Shown here piece by piece: positions 10,230 to 21,002 of a stretch of DNA of 46,846 nt. The DNA lies in NCBI RefSeq assembly GCF_000203795.2, contig NW_006281103.1, positions 228,312 through 275,157 on the forward strand, written 5' to 3'. A model generated the notes under the pieces. The model saw nothing but the letters and a program-made list of their open reading frames with translations, did no database searches and was not told the origin of the DNA. The stretch's first letter is position 1; every line of letters begins with the position of its first letter. The translations under genes were made by a program, and so were the position numbers. The stretch is from Batrachochytrium dendrobatidis JAM81. Lineage: Eukaryota; Chytridiomycota; Chytridiomycetes; Rhizophydiales.

Positions 10230-11919
10230 TCAGTCGAGTTTATTGAGAGTCTGTTTGTGACTCTTGACAGCGTGATGGGTGTTTTCAGGTACAGCTACTT
10301 GATCAGTTGTAGTTGTTGGTCTCCTTCTGCGAATAAATGCACCATCTGAACCTGAAGTACTTGGTTGTTCAGGTAATCTAACAATATGCATCAAACTCAT
10401 GATCAATATCAATCGATACACCCACACACCAATATCAAACAACTTACTGTGTTAATGGCCAGAGCACTCGATAATGGTCCGAAATAGTAGGATAGTCGCT
10501 AGTCGCAACTTCGCATCCACACCCAGGACCAAACCCAATGCGTTTATGTGCTCGATCAAATGTCAATCCAAGTCGGGTCATAAATGATCTACCAAGAATT
10601 GCATAATCATTTGAACCAGCTGTTACAATAAACATGACTATAATCCAACATGTACATTAGTCAGGTTAATCGAACAACACACATTACATTACTTGTCAAA
10701 TACTTGCAATCTTCAGAATCATATCTCTGTATGTAGTCTTTGGGACCCAATTTGATTGCTACAACAGAATTGCGATTGTCATCAGTTACGGGGGTTTCAG
10801 CATGCATTGTAATTGTAAGCGACGGCATCTTGTCCCAATCGATTTTAAAATCAAATTTGGATATTAAAAAGTTTCCCTGTAAGTTGATTTTAACCATTAT
10901 TTTGCCGAGTTTGTTTTTAAATAATATACTTTTAGAAGTGATCGCACCACTATCAAGAATAGCATTGATCAACGTAGCCACGACTGTTTCAGGCAAATGT
11001 ATATATGCAGAACATGTTTCCACACTCGAATACAAAGTACGTCCATTTTCCACCTTTTTTTGGAATTCAGCAGGCAGCTCCACTGGTTCGTCATTGACTA
11101 GTATACTTTTGATGTTGATGGAAAATTGATCGTCTGATGGTGAGTCTACCCATGCAACACTCCTTCCATCTGTTCCGCATTTTGCAGTTACGTCCGTGTT
11201 TCCTATATTGATGAAACTATCTGAAAGCATGCCATACGGACATAGTTGAAGACCAATCTCGTTATTAGGAATGACATCATTGGTGTACAAAATATCCATT
11301 GCAGTGGCTGGTGAATGATGTTTTGACAACGAGGTATAGCCAAATCCAAATATTCCATCAAACCTTGGATGAATACCAACTATATCTGCCGATTGTTTTT
11401 CAACTGCTATTACTGGTAAATTGATGCCAGTTATCCTAGTACCCGGAATCGTCACATCTGCATTGGAACTAACTCCTCTATACTCTTCGCCTTTGTACTC
11501 TATAGCAACTGGTTGTCCATTTGGAGTGTGTCGTGGATTCAAACCTACATCGTCACTAGAACTAGGAAGTGGCATGATTATATCAGACATTGCTGAATCG
11601 ACTAGTAAATTCAACTATTTTAAACAAGTGTGAGATTGATTCAACGTGGTTTAAATTGATATTAAACTACAATCCATGACATGATACATACACTGACTCC
11701 ATTAACATTGGATTTCATTCTGTAACATTGACCAAAATCACCACTCAATTCAACAGGTGATCGTTTTGATAGTCTATTGCTTGATTGACCAGTAGTTTCA
11801 AAAGGTGATTCTAATGCAAGTCGAACTGCAGCAACCGCCTGTAACGCAAGTATAACGCATTCTAGAGTAATCAGCATTGTATAGAGTAGTGTAATGAAAA
11901 TGTATTGAATCTGATACAT
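10230..11919 (-). CDS. Secreted pepsin-family (A1) aspartyl protease-like protein with degenerate active sites (four exons)
   Basis: Exons on the minus strand: 11919-11692, 11614-10693, 10637-10448 and 10377-10230. The introns are 77, 55 and 70 nt with donors GTATGT, GTAATG and GTAAGT, and reading phases fit throughout, giving 495 residues. Exon 1 encodes a hydrophobic signal segment and a possible KR processing site (RLSKRSP). The pepsin fold is recognisable from LNLLVDSAMSD, FDGIFGFGY, ETCSAYIHLPE, DYAILGRSFMTRLGLTFDRA and GFGPGC. The catalytic motifs are altered. The first DTG/DSG reads DSA (Asp82 kept, Gly replaced by Ala). The second aligns as ETC, with Glu275 in place of the Asp and Cys in place of the Gly. 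The basic, Thr-rich C-terminus (RRRRPTTTT) is unusual. The open frame and clean splice sites argue against simple decay. It is likely catalytically inactive, which is inference. Confidence 0.8.
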
Positions 11920-13639
11920 GACTGCCGTTTTGTAACGACGGCAGTTTCAAGGGTGACAACCAGCACTTTCCAAATGTACATTTAAAAAAAGCCAAATACA
12001 CCCTGTAGGGTGAACAAACCCAAAAACACCCTGTATGATGGATCAATATACAAGCATCGCTGTTAGTGTATAATCAACCTCAGTAGTATGCTGCGTTGAT
12101 CTCCAATTGCGGTGGTGTATTCAGCAATCAGGTAGTGTCACCCTGCTTATGGATAATTATCATCACATATACAATCCATTACTACAGCATATACTGTCAC
12201 TGTATACCAAATATTGACTGACTGTTCAATTGGTCATGTTTTGGATCATTTGAACAACAGCATCCAACAGCCTGTTATTGCAGTATTTCAAAATCATGAC
12301 TTTTCCGTTGGTATGACTGCACAGTCATTTTAGGTTAATGTAGACTGTATACATCAAACACTGCTGATTGTGTCACAACATGATCAACATCAAACTCGGC
12401 AATCTGTCACTGCTACACCAAATGAGTGACGTTGTACTATAATCAAATTGGAGATTGGCAGGTCGTTCAACAAACTGGCCGTGTCAACAGGTCAGATTGT
12501 CATCGTGTACATGAACCATAATGGATGATCATGTCATTCAAATCAACACACAATCTACTGATATATGCAAAACAACACCACCAATACAATCCAATCAAAC
12601 CCAATCACAAACGTGGTGTTGAATCCAATGCATGCGAGTACTTTTTAAACACATGATACACACTGATGGTGATGGTTGCTGACAGTCACATTGCAGTGTA
12701 CATGTCCAATAGTGTCCACTGTCATGTCGATTGTTGCTATCCGTGACATCCAACTAGACCGCAATCAATGTCTAACAAATACAACACAGTAAACTAGCCA
12801 CGAGTATCCAAGAGTATATCAATTGATGTGATCCAACAAAACAGCATAGTATTTACTGCTTTGTTAAAGTGCATTCAATCAAGACACTCCAGTATCTCGA
12901 GTAGAAATATCAGATTTGCTCACCTTTGCACTGAATCCGCAACAAATCGCACAGATTAGAAACAAAGTTTGGACAAGTCGAAATAGTTCAAATTTACAGC
13001 TGAAACCAAAATGGTATACAATCGCATTCATGTAGAGTTGAACATTATCTTGCAGTAATTGACTGTTGGTTTGGAATAAACAATGTTGAATATTGGTTGT
13101 AGTTTTGTACTGGACATTGACTGTTGACTCAATATACATTATGAATTATTATAAACAGTGTCAATGATATGATGCACACAAACTATGATTTTGAACTGAA
13201 ATAGTCTTGAATCAGCGTTTGTCGTTTCTGTTGTATTCTGAATCACGGATACGATCGCAATCTAGTTCAACAACAATCATGGCACATGTCAGTAATGCAA
13301 CTGTTTATCACACACCAACACTGTTATTTAGTGGTCCATTTACATCAATATGGCTGCAAGTCGTCGTTATATCACGTATTCTGGACATGGTTTTGATATT
13401 ACGCATCCAGTTCCACCACGTTGTTGCTGACCCATCATTGTAACGCTGTATGTCCCCATAATCATAATCATGGACATGAACATGTGGTTTCACGTATAAT
13501 ATTACAACCATGCATGTCGTTGGTTGCATCATCACTACTAGTGTATACTAAACATCACTACAGTACATGTATGTTGACATGTGTTGTACCAAGTTGATTG
13601 CATTGCTACAATATGGCATGCTCCAACCTGTTTGAATGA
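11920..13639. other. Intergenic region with one possible relict signal-peptide exon
   Basis: Mostly AT-rich non-coding DNA upstream of the protease-like gene. Two direct copies of ACACCCTGTA lie at about 11999-12035. On the minus strand, 13139-12879 opens a frame with a strongly hydrophobic stretch (FRLVQTLFLICAICCGFSAK) followed directly by a donor-like AAG/GTGAGC. It resembles the first exon of a secreted protein, but no downstream exon could be found, so it is reported only as a possible relic. Confidence 0.35.
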
Positions 13640-13866
13640 CTGTTGTGCAACATATCAACACAATACACACATGCATACCAACATCATCAATGTGTGCAAC
13701 TATGCAATATACAATCAACTGTATTGTATTGGAAATACAAGTGTCAATGTACACTATGGTATCATGTCAACCAAGACACTGTAAAATGATCAGATGTAAT
13801 GCATGTAAATCCAAATTTATTGCAAGTTGAGTTGGAATGATAATTGAATCAATTGGAATCAACAGA

Positions 13867-15288
13867 TTAATGTTCAATCAATGGTTCGCGATCTTCATCT
13901 CCGGGTCGTTTAAAGAATGATCCAGCATTACGCACAAGCCTGGAAATCCTTCTGCGTTTATTGGAGGGAACTTTCTGTCCAGAGGATCCAGATCCAGATG
14001 GTCTACTTGATGATGGTTGCGGATCTTGACGCTGTTGATCACTAGGATTCTGATGTTGTTGTTGATCACTAGGATTTTGATGTTGTTGTTGATCACTAGG
14101 TTTTTGTTGTTGTTGTTGATCACTAGGTTTTTGTTGTTGTTGTTGATCACTAGGTTTTTGTTGTTGTTGTTGATCACTAGGTTTTTGTTGTTGTTGTTGA
14201 TCACTAGGATTCTGATGTTGTTGTTGATCACTAGGTTTTTGTTGTTGTTGTTGATCACTAGGTTTTTGTTGTTGTTGTTGATCACTAGGTTTTTGTTGTT
14301 GTTGTTGATCACTAGGATTCTGATGTTGTTGTTGATCACTAGGATTCTGATGTTGTTGTTGATCACTAGGTTTTTGTTGTTGTTGTTGATCACTAGGTTT
14401 TTGTTGTTGTTGTTGATCACTAGGATTCTGATGTTGTTGTTGATCACTAGGATTCTGATGTTGTTGTTGATCACTAGGTTTTTGTTGTTGTTGTTGATCA
14501 CTAGGTTTTTGTTGTTGTTGTTGATCACTAGGTTTTTGTTGTTGTTGTTGATCACTAGGATTCTGATGTTGTTGTTGATCACTAGGTTTTTGTTGTTGTT
14601 GTTGATCACCATGATTCTGACCAAGACATTCATTGCATTCTGATGATTGTCCTTTACCACGTAATCCGTCAAGGTAATCTTGAACAGAAGGATGTTTGCC
14701 GATAAGATAAAGTTGCTGATCAAATGGTTTAGAATCCCAAGTTCCCCCAAAAACGAGCTTCACAAGCTTTATGCCAATGAGTTCCAGTTCAAATTCAATA
14801 CCCTTATATTTGGAATCGCACTCCTTGCGACTTTTTTTAAGATCCTCAAGTTTGGCTTTTTGGGCTTCGAGATTAAGCTTAGTCTCCTGAATTTCACCAT
14901 AATATTTTTGATTGTCACCGCTTGTTTGAGATTTATATCCCAAAACTTGAATCTTTTTTTTCAAGCGCTTTACCAGCATAGTCTGACCGTCATATTCAGA
15001 TTTTAACGAGTTGCATATTTCTTCTTGCTCTTCAAAACCATCCTGTTTTCTCTGGTAATTTTCGAACAATTCCTTGATGATGTCTGGAAGTGTATCAAGA
15101 CCATCTAAGCCTATACCGTTTGGATCAGGAGTTGGCGAGGTGCTAGCTTCAGTACTTGTAGTTGCACTTGGAATGAATGTTGAAATGCCATCTTCAACAT
15201 CTGTAGTTGCACTGGGATCGATTGGATTGGCAATAGTAACCGAGCATGCAAGCAAGATTGATGACAATACAGCAACTGCGAGTTTCAT
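13867..15288 (-). CDS. Secreted coiled-coil protein with a 21-unit Gln-rich repeat (paralogue of 8586-9386)
   Basis: 473 residues. The start at 15288 opens the signal peptide MKLAVAVLSSILLACSVTIA. Then come a Ser/Thr-rich segment, the GLDGLDTLPDIIKELFEN motif, a coiled-coil-like charged region (KRLKKKIQVLGY, QTSGDNQKYYGEIQETKLNL) and LVFGGTWDSK, all shared with the left paralogue. The tail differs: about 190 residues of 9-residue units alternating DQQQQQKPS and DQQQHQNPS, where the left gene has a single unit. A Ser/Pro-rich stretch and a basic C-terminus (NKRRRISRLVRN) end the protein. The gene is convergent with its paralogue. Function is unknown. The Gln-rich repeat could alter surface adhesion or aggregation, but nothing here shows it. 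Confidence 0.85.
   Translation of the reverse strand: MKLAVAVLSSILLACSVTIANPIDPSATTDVEDGISTFIPSATTSTEASTSPTPDPNGIGLDGLDTLPDIIKELFENYQRKQDGFEEQEEICNSLKSEYDGQTMLVKRLKKKIQVLGYKSQTSGDNQKYYGEIQETKLNLEAQKAKLEDLKKSRKECDSKYKGIEFELELIGIKLVKLVFGGTWDSKPFDQQLYLIGKHPSVQDYLDGLRGKGQSSECNECLGQNHGDQQQQQKPSDQQQHQNPSDQQQQQKPSDQQQQQKPSDQQQQQKPSDQQQHQNPSDQQQHQNPSDQQQQQKPSDQQQQQKPSDQQQHQNPSDQQQHQNPSDQQQQQKPSDQQQQQKPSDQQQQQKPSDQQQHQNPSDQQQQQKPSDQQQQQKPSDQQQQQKPSDQQQQQKPSDQQQHQNPSDQQQHQNPSDQQRQDPQPSSSRPSGSGSSGQKVPSNKRRRISRLVRNAGSFFKRPGDEDREPLIEH
14037..14603 (-). repeat. 27-bp coding minisatellite, 21 units
   Basis: GATCACTAGG recurs every 27 bp from 14037 to 14604, giving exactly 21 units with no length change. 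Two unit types, one ending in a pure GTT run (QQQQQK) and one with GAT-TCT-GAT (QQQHQN), are interspersed in blocks. This suggests slippage or unequal exchange of multi-unit blocks. The length, a multiple of three, keeps the reading frame. Confidence 0.95.
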
Positions 15289-15838
15289 TCTACTGGTTTG
15301 GTTGAGCAAGTTGTAATGTCATTCAACAAGTCGGTTTTTGAACTGTATTTATATACATTATTGAATAAATGATAATAAAAGCATACTCCTTGAACGACCG
15401 TCCTAAGGAGCTTGTGTTGCCAGGGTTGAATGTTGATTTGTTGTCAATTCCAAACTTTGAAGGGATATCCCTTTATATGTTGACCTGCAACCTTGGTTGA
15501 GCCGCTATTTGTCCATACACTCGAATATCATATGGTTGGCTATGCAGTCCCACCCTAAAAAGGGTTATGATCAAGGGTTAGGGTTAGGGTTAAGAAATGA
15601 GCATAAACTGAGACTGCAATAAGTTGACACTCGGCTATTAGTTGGTCATCAATATGTGCCGTGATATCCCATGCTTGTTAAAGTAGCAAGTGATTGGCAT
15701 GATTCAACGTACAAGTAGTGTATAATGAACATCGAATGATACTGTTTTACTTGAACAAGAGTGCTAAATCTGTTGGAATAAATGTAATTTAGTCGTCTAT
15801 TTCTGTACTACATTTTACACCCTCATTGTTACACAACA
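15289..15838 (-). promoter_or_regulatory. 5' region of the right secreted-protein gene, shared with the left gene
   Basis: Matches 8045-8585 in inverse orientation. Shared parts include the TTGAATAAATG/TATTTATATACA stretch just upstream of the start, the GGATAT-CCCTTTATATGTTG block near 15466-15482 and CATATGGTTGGCTATGCAG. A TATA-like TTTATATACA at about 15347-15357 lies about 60 bp from the ATG. Confidence 0.4.
15575..15593 (+). repeat. Interstitial telomere-like (TTAGGG) motif
   Basis: Three consecutive GGGTTA units lie about 290 bp upstream of the right secreted gene. The left arm has a shorter counterpart (CCCTAACCCT, 8291-8300). TTAGGG is the usual telomere repeat of many fungi. It could be a relic of an end-joining event or a Myb/Rap1-like factor site. 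Confidence 0.7.
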
Positions 15839-15842
15839 TCAA

Positions 15843-16360
15843 ATGTTTGACATTGCTCTAAAAGCTACTGGTAATATTGAAATGGAGACTGATGATGCTA
15901 CTTTCCACAAACAATCAGACTCTGGCAGTAATGATTCAAGCACAATCAAGTATAATCTGAATGTGGATTCACTTTGTTCTGGTACTGTGATTGGATTTGG
16001 AGCAACTGGTCAAGTCATTCAACTCAATGACTGCAACATTGTTGTCAAACATTGTGATTCATACAACAATCTTGATGCATTCAAAATGCTAATCAAATAT
16101 CAATTTACGAAAAGCTCACCAAACTCAATCTACAATATGTTGCACGCTATTATGGAGAATGTGAGTATTACGGACAGTATTTCACTTGATTGGTTTGGAC
16201 TTTATTCCTGGAAAGCACTGTGACTGGAGAACAGACAGTGAGTTGGATTGGATTATTCGACACTTGTAATCGGTTGGTGTAGTTCATGAGGAGTTGAGAC
16301 CAGAAAACATGATTTTAACTGGTCAAGGGAATATCAAATTGATCAACTTTGGCAAGACGC
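15843..16360 (+). pseudogene. Degenerate CRN-type protein kinase fragment
   Basis: An open frame from 15843 gives a kinase N-lobe: VIGFGATGQVIQLNDC resembles the glycine loop and NIVVKHCD carries the ATP-contacting Lys. It ends at 16223. In another frame, around 16276-16360, the catalytic loop appears as VHEELRPENMIL and the DFG motif as LINFGK. The HRD Asp is Glu and the DFG Asp is Asn, so both catalytic acids are lost, and at least one frameshift separates the lobes. No header is present. It is probably the remains of the C-terminal kinase of a CRN-like protein and abuts the outer edge of the inverted duplication. Confidence 0.6.
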
Positions 16361-17196
16361 AGATCAAGACTTGCGTCACGAATTGATGGTTTATCAATCA
16401 AGCAGAATCCAAGACTTGTTCAAGACTTGTCCAGTAAAAACACAACCATACTGATCTTTTATTGACTACTCATTGACTACTCACAAAATCAAATGTTCAA
16501 GTCTTTATATTTCTGATATGAGTTTCATTCCCCTTGAACAGTTTAAATTCAACGTCATGTTCATTCATATTCCATACATATGACAGACACGTCAACAATG
16601 CTAATGGCAGCTTTATGAATGTCAAAATGGATTGTTTTGAACAAGCTGGTCAACCTTTTTGTTGCTCCAGTCGCAGGCTTTACATCCAAACTATTGTAAT
16701 GTTTCAACAACTCGGACGGGTTTTTACAATTGTATTGCATTGTAGCATGATCAGTGTTTTTAATATTAGTTTTTGATAAATCATTGTACACCCATGTGTT
16801 TGCAGGGATTGGTAAATGTTTAGTAGTTTAATCAAACCATATTTTTGATGGTTTAATGTAGGATACTTTTTCCAGATGCGAGTGTATGTTTTGGGTTGTT
16901 GTATGAGCAAACATGTCTATTGAACATTCTGCATCAAATGATTTCAAATATTTGTTAGTAGTATATATTGGGCACCGACTGATACCAGTTTTATCAACCA
17001 GTGTTTACAGCCAAACTATGTCCAAAGTTGCCAAAAAACATCAAATTATCGGAGATGAGGGAAATTGTCAAAATCTTTAAAATAAAGTACCAGCTTGTTT
17101 ATTAGTTTGAAATTTCAGGATCTTTTTGTGCCAGATTCATACTCTCTGCTTTAACTAGAATACACTGTCTTTATGATAGACAACGGCAGTTACAAA
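16361..17196. other. Intergenic region, no gene seen
   Basis: AT-rich sequence without a recognisable open frame. It lies between the dead kinase and the 3' end of the minus-strand CRN pseudogene and may hold further unreadable remains of either. Confidence 0.45.
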
Positions 17197-19059
17197 TTAA
17201 TCGCACCATCCCTTTATGAAAACAACTTTGACTTTATCCAACTCTTCACCGAGTCTCCAACCAAAATCTGTTAACATGCCTGGTACCGATGGTTCGGCTA
17301 CCTTGAAAGTTGAGCGTTTCTTTTGGTCAGCAACAAAGATAATTTCCAAGCATGTAATCTCAAACGATTGAGGCGATTGGCATAGCATCAGCAAAAAACT
17401 GTGGAAATACTTGATTTTGAATGAATGTGTGTCGCCATCAGTTACTTGAACGAATCTAACCAACCCTTTTCCTTTATCCAAAAAAATAGCATCAAATCCT
17501 CCTTGGTTCCATTTGTTTGGCTTAAACCAAACACCATTATTTTCTGGTAGAGCAGGAAAAGCATTGATATCCAGAGTTTTAAAGTTGGATGCTGGCCAAG
17601 TTTGAAATTCGTTATCGTTTTCGTCAAACAATTTTACTCCGTCGTAATAAAGACTGGCAAAGAACCACATTTCCAACATCCAACCATCCATAGAAGGATT
17701 TCCATCATGCCGAGTAGCTTTGGCCAATTTACGAATCAGGTCTGGTCCTTTCTTGATGGCCAACATAACCCCGGCAAATTGACTGACAATAGATGTTTTT
17801 CAAGGGAACACATCATTCTCTACTAAACTTGAACTGAAGAGACGATCCACGACATTATTAGACTGGTCGCCTATTGTGCCTTTGACGTATGGAAAAATAT
17901 CATTGACAAAAGTGACTAATCCATATGTTTGTTGGATCACATCTTTGGTCGCAAAAAAACATACATCTGGCAGAAGCACCCGCAAAGTATAGTTTAGAAC
18001 GGACCAAGTCTTCACAAGACGAATCAATCTGTAAATCAGAATCCAAAACAGCCTTGACATGGTTAAAGAATTCGTCATTTCAAACAGCATGAATATACTC
18101 TTCTTCCTTCCAAGAATAGACGTTGAGTTGTTTGAGATTCAACAGCATATCTTCCTCCAACTTTGCTTTGTAACGTGAGGACATTGAACAAACGACAACC
18201 AATCTTCTTTTTTCTCGGTCTTCTTCGAGCCATGAATAGCAAGCTTGCTGTACATCAATGTGTTTTTGTCCATTTGAAGTGTATCCATCAATAAACACAA
18301 TGTGTTGTTTTGATTCATCTACTTTATGCAAAATATCAAAAAGTTTGTCGATATTGCTGTCGTAGATTTCCTGGGATTTCTTTGAATTGCCCTCCAAACG
18401 AACACATACTGGATAACAATCTATGTACAAATGAATCCAAGTAACAACCCAGTCATTTTTGTCCAGAGTTGAGGCAAATGCCAGAGCAGTAGTCGACTTG
18501 CCAGTTCCTGGTGGTCCTAGAATCCAACCAAGAACCCCATTATCAATGACTTTTTCCCGTAAAAAACTGAATTGCTCATGAAAAGTTGGACGGCAATAAA
18601 GAATGAGTTTTTGAGTAGATAGACCAGTCTTGGCCAAGTAATTTGTGTCAAGTTTGAAAATGGTTGAATTTGGGTCGTATGAAAGTTGAGCAAGTGTTGA
18701 TAGTTTCTCCCATTCACTTGTTCTTCTTTTCTTGTATCCTGCTGTTAAAGTAGAACCTGCGGCAAAAAGGTCAGTTTGAGTAGGCTGTCTTGAAGGTGAT
18801 GGTAAACACCAATGACAACACAAGAACCATCTTGAGTAAAGTATTATTGAGGAAGAGAGTCGAGTAAAGTCCAGGTGTTGATTAGTTGGTTTTTGTTACT
18901 GTTGGTGTAGAGTTGGAGTTGAGGAGCATCAATGTCAGCCATAGCAGGACCATACTCAGACTTGATAGCATCCTGAACGTCACTCAGGTCTTCAAAGTCA
19001 GTCACATCGATTTCAGTAGAAATAGTGTCGTATTCAACATTGAGGTATCGTTTTGGCAT
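17197..19059 (-). pseudogene. CRN pseudogene: header, P-loop NTPase and nuclease-like C-terminal domain, several lesions
   Basis: Reading from 19059, the first 72 codons give a CRN header (MPKRYLNVEYDTIS...NTWTLLDSLPQ) that ends at TAA. The body continues in other frames. A P-loop NTPase follows (Walker A GPPGTGKST near 18500, Walker B HIVFIDGY near 18300), then a middle region with KGTIGDQSNNVVDRLFSSS. The C-terminal domain (17766-17197) contains MDGWMLEMWFFASL, GGFDAIFLDKGKGLVRFVQVT and HSFKIKYFHSFL, a pattern of the nuclease-like effector domain of CRNs. At least five breaks separate the parts: the TAA after the header, a one-base loss just after it, two further in-frame stops and another frameshift. 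All four parts are still in order, so decay is fairly recent. The header and its stop are shared with the pseudogene at 30833-31698. Confidence 0.8.
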
Positions 19060-19199
19060 TTTATGAAAAGAAAAAGAGTAAAAAAGCAATTTATTTGTCA
19101 AATTGTAAAACAAAAATCGACTTTTTAATCGAGTCAAAATAACAAAATTTTGGGATATTTCAAGACAATTCACACGATTTAAATATTTGGAAATTAGTC

Positions 19200-21002
19200 A
19201 AATTTACACCAGAATTAATGTCTCATTAATGTGAGACATTACTAGTGTGAGAGTGTTGACTTGCATTGTGTGAGACATTAGTAGTGTGTGAATGTGAGAC
19301 ATTTCTGAATAGTTTAACAATCAAAAACCATCAACAATGACGTTTGAACTGGAATTCACATGACTTTCTTGGTTTCTTCCATTTTATAAACACACTCACT
19401 TCCTTGTTAATAAACAACACAATCGAATATCGATTCATTCCTTTACATCCTTGATCAACTGCAACACACTTGACAATAATGACAACCATCAATATGCCAT
19501 CATATGTTCACGATCCTCACAAGTAATATGAACTCAATTGGAAACGCTGTGACTAGCGCATTTGGTCAGTCGCAGAGTCAAACCAATGACATTGTTGTCA
19601 TGATGACCAAACACGACAATGTCATTCGATCATTACTGGAACAGATCTTGGTCAAACTGGACTCTGATTGCTCACCAACACATGCAGTTGTTATACCAGT
19701 TGTGGTATTCGAAACCATTTCCACGACTGTGAATACCACCGCAACAGTGACTGTGTTTTGTCCACAAAGTCAATCCAAGTTGTTCATATGCGACAACAGC
19801 ACGTTGCCCACACATGCAGACTGTCGATACGGAATGCCAAGCAACAATCAACTTATTCCGTAGTCGTGCAATTGTTGACATAAATACCATTGTGGTCAAT
19901 GCTGTATCGACTGGTGTCAAACCTTGAATGAATGCTGCAACTCGCATTTGTTTATTGCGTTTTGCATCGAATGCAATGTGCACACTCAATAAACTTTGTG
20001 GTATTTTGGTCACATTCCGTATCAATCTGCAACGGATTACCAACATGCATACAATCAACAACACGATCAGATTATTAGTAGATCAATCTATTGCTGTCAA
20101 ACTTGTAGTCATGACCCAACTCGGTACAAATCAGGTCAAGTTTGATCCAGAAACTCCAACAAAAAACATCAACCCGACCACTGAGCTGGCTGCTCGTTGA
20201 CGATTTACTGATTATGTGGGTTTATTGTTGATGGGTAAGCGTGTAAACTGTCGTACATGCAATTTATACTGTGAGTTGATGGTCAAGTCTGACAATCTGC
20301 ATTCGCGAACTTGTGTGCAAGCAGTGTTTTGTTGGATCTCAAACATCCTGCAACTCGCACAGTTGTTTGCACAGTTGCTCGTCTATCAATCCAACTGGAT
20401 CTGCAACTCTGTCAAGCAAATCCGTAGTGCAATCTGCTGATGTTGATGTGACTACAATAAACACGAAACTCACCAAAATAACACTTGCTGATCTGACAGG
20501 TCAATGAGTGACACTCTAACCATTAATACCAAACAAACAACGTTTTGAATCAACAATCAACTGTCATGACAATTGGTAACATTCGTGGTCATTTGGCATC
20601 CATCTCAAACCATCACATCAAACACATTTCCAAAATCGATTGCTGGACAACTCAACTCGGTGCACGAGTCCGCATTACTGTGTCAGAGTTGTTAAACATT
20701 GGTAATGTGAAAATATCATAAATAACGAGATATTTCAGAGACTCACACGACGCATATATGTTTGAGGCGATGTCTATCGCAGCCATCACTTGTGCAATAA
20801 CAAGAGACTTTCTCAGCTATGACGTCTAATTCACGGATACGCATAACCGTTATTTACATCTTTATAAAATGATCAATGTTTTCTTTTATCAATAAACAAC
20901 ACAATTAACTCATTGGTTCATTCCTTCATTCTCATCTTTTACTTTTGATATTCCTCCAAAACTATACTACATTAATATGTTGTCATACGTCCAAAAGCAA
21001 CA
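19200..21002 (+). mobile_element. Degenerate LTR-type retroelement, copy 1 (left boundary approximate)
   Basis: The right end (20690-21002) looks like an LTR. A related but diverged stretch ending near 19521 shares the order TATA-like box (TTTATAAAC), TTGTTAATAAACAACACAA, GATTCATTCC, then AATATG...TCATATGTTCA, and ends CACA; it would be the left LTR. Between them lies about 1.17 kb with broken open frames, for example MNSIGNAVTSAFGQSQSQ followed by a coil-prone IVVMMTKHDNVIRSLLEQI, and Cys-rich pieces near 20216-20507. No reverse transcriptase or integrase motif is seen, so the element would be non-autonomous or internally deleted. A near-identical copy is at 31840-33639. The gag-like reading is inference. 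Confidence 0.5.
20690..21002 (+). repeat. LTR-like sequence (3' LTR of element copy 1)
   Basis: Begins TGTTAAACATTGGTAATG and ends CCAAAAGCAACA, the TG...CA form of LTRs. It contains a TATA-like CTTTATAAAATG (about 20860), CAATAAACAACACAA, and ACTACATTAATATGTTGTCA near the end. The same start, middle and end motifs in the same order occur in the solo LTR at 30478-30832. Immediately after it the CRN promoter block begins. Confidence 0.6.

Larger units (their letters stand above)
13640..15838 (-). repeat. Right arm of the inverted duplication
   Basis: Reverse-complement partner of 8045-9660. It is longer mainly because the coding sequence has gained a 27-bp tandem array. The outer boundary is near 15838, where the match ends just before a dead kinase fragment. 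Confidence 0.85.

Noticed and set aside
12879..13139. An 86-codon minus-strand gene with a hydrophobic segment
   Set aside because: It ends at a donor-like site and no continuing exon could be found. Kept only as a possible relic in the description of the intergenic region.
14037..14603. Regular repeats as a possible CRISPR array
   Set aside because: Units are contiguous without unique spacers, lie in a coding frame and the genome is eukaryotic.
14017..14643. Long plus-strand open frame of about 208 codons rich in Leu/Ile across the minisatellite
   Set aside because: It is the antisense of the 27-bp repeat, whose length is a multiple of three and which lacks stops on that strand. The minus-strand frame has a signal peptide and a paralogue.
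13878..14750. Asn/Ile-rich minus-strand frame overlapping the secreted-protein gene
   Set aside because: A shifted reading of the same repeat (VINNNNKNL units) with no independent start context or conserved flanks.
19504..20507. A set of conserved small genes repeated at 32143-33146
   Set aside because: The frames are broken, overlap and are identical in both copies because the DNA block is duplicated. They are better explained as the decayed interior of an LTR element.
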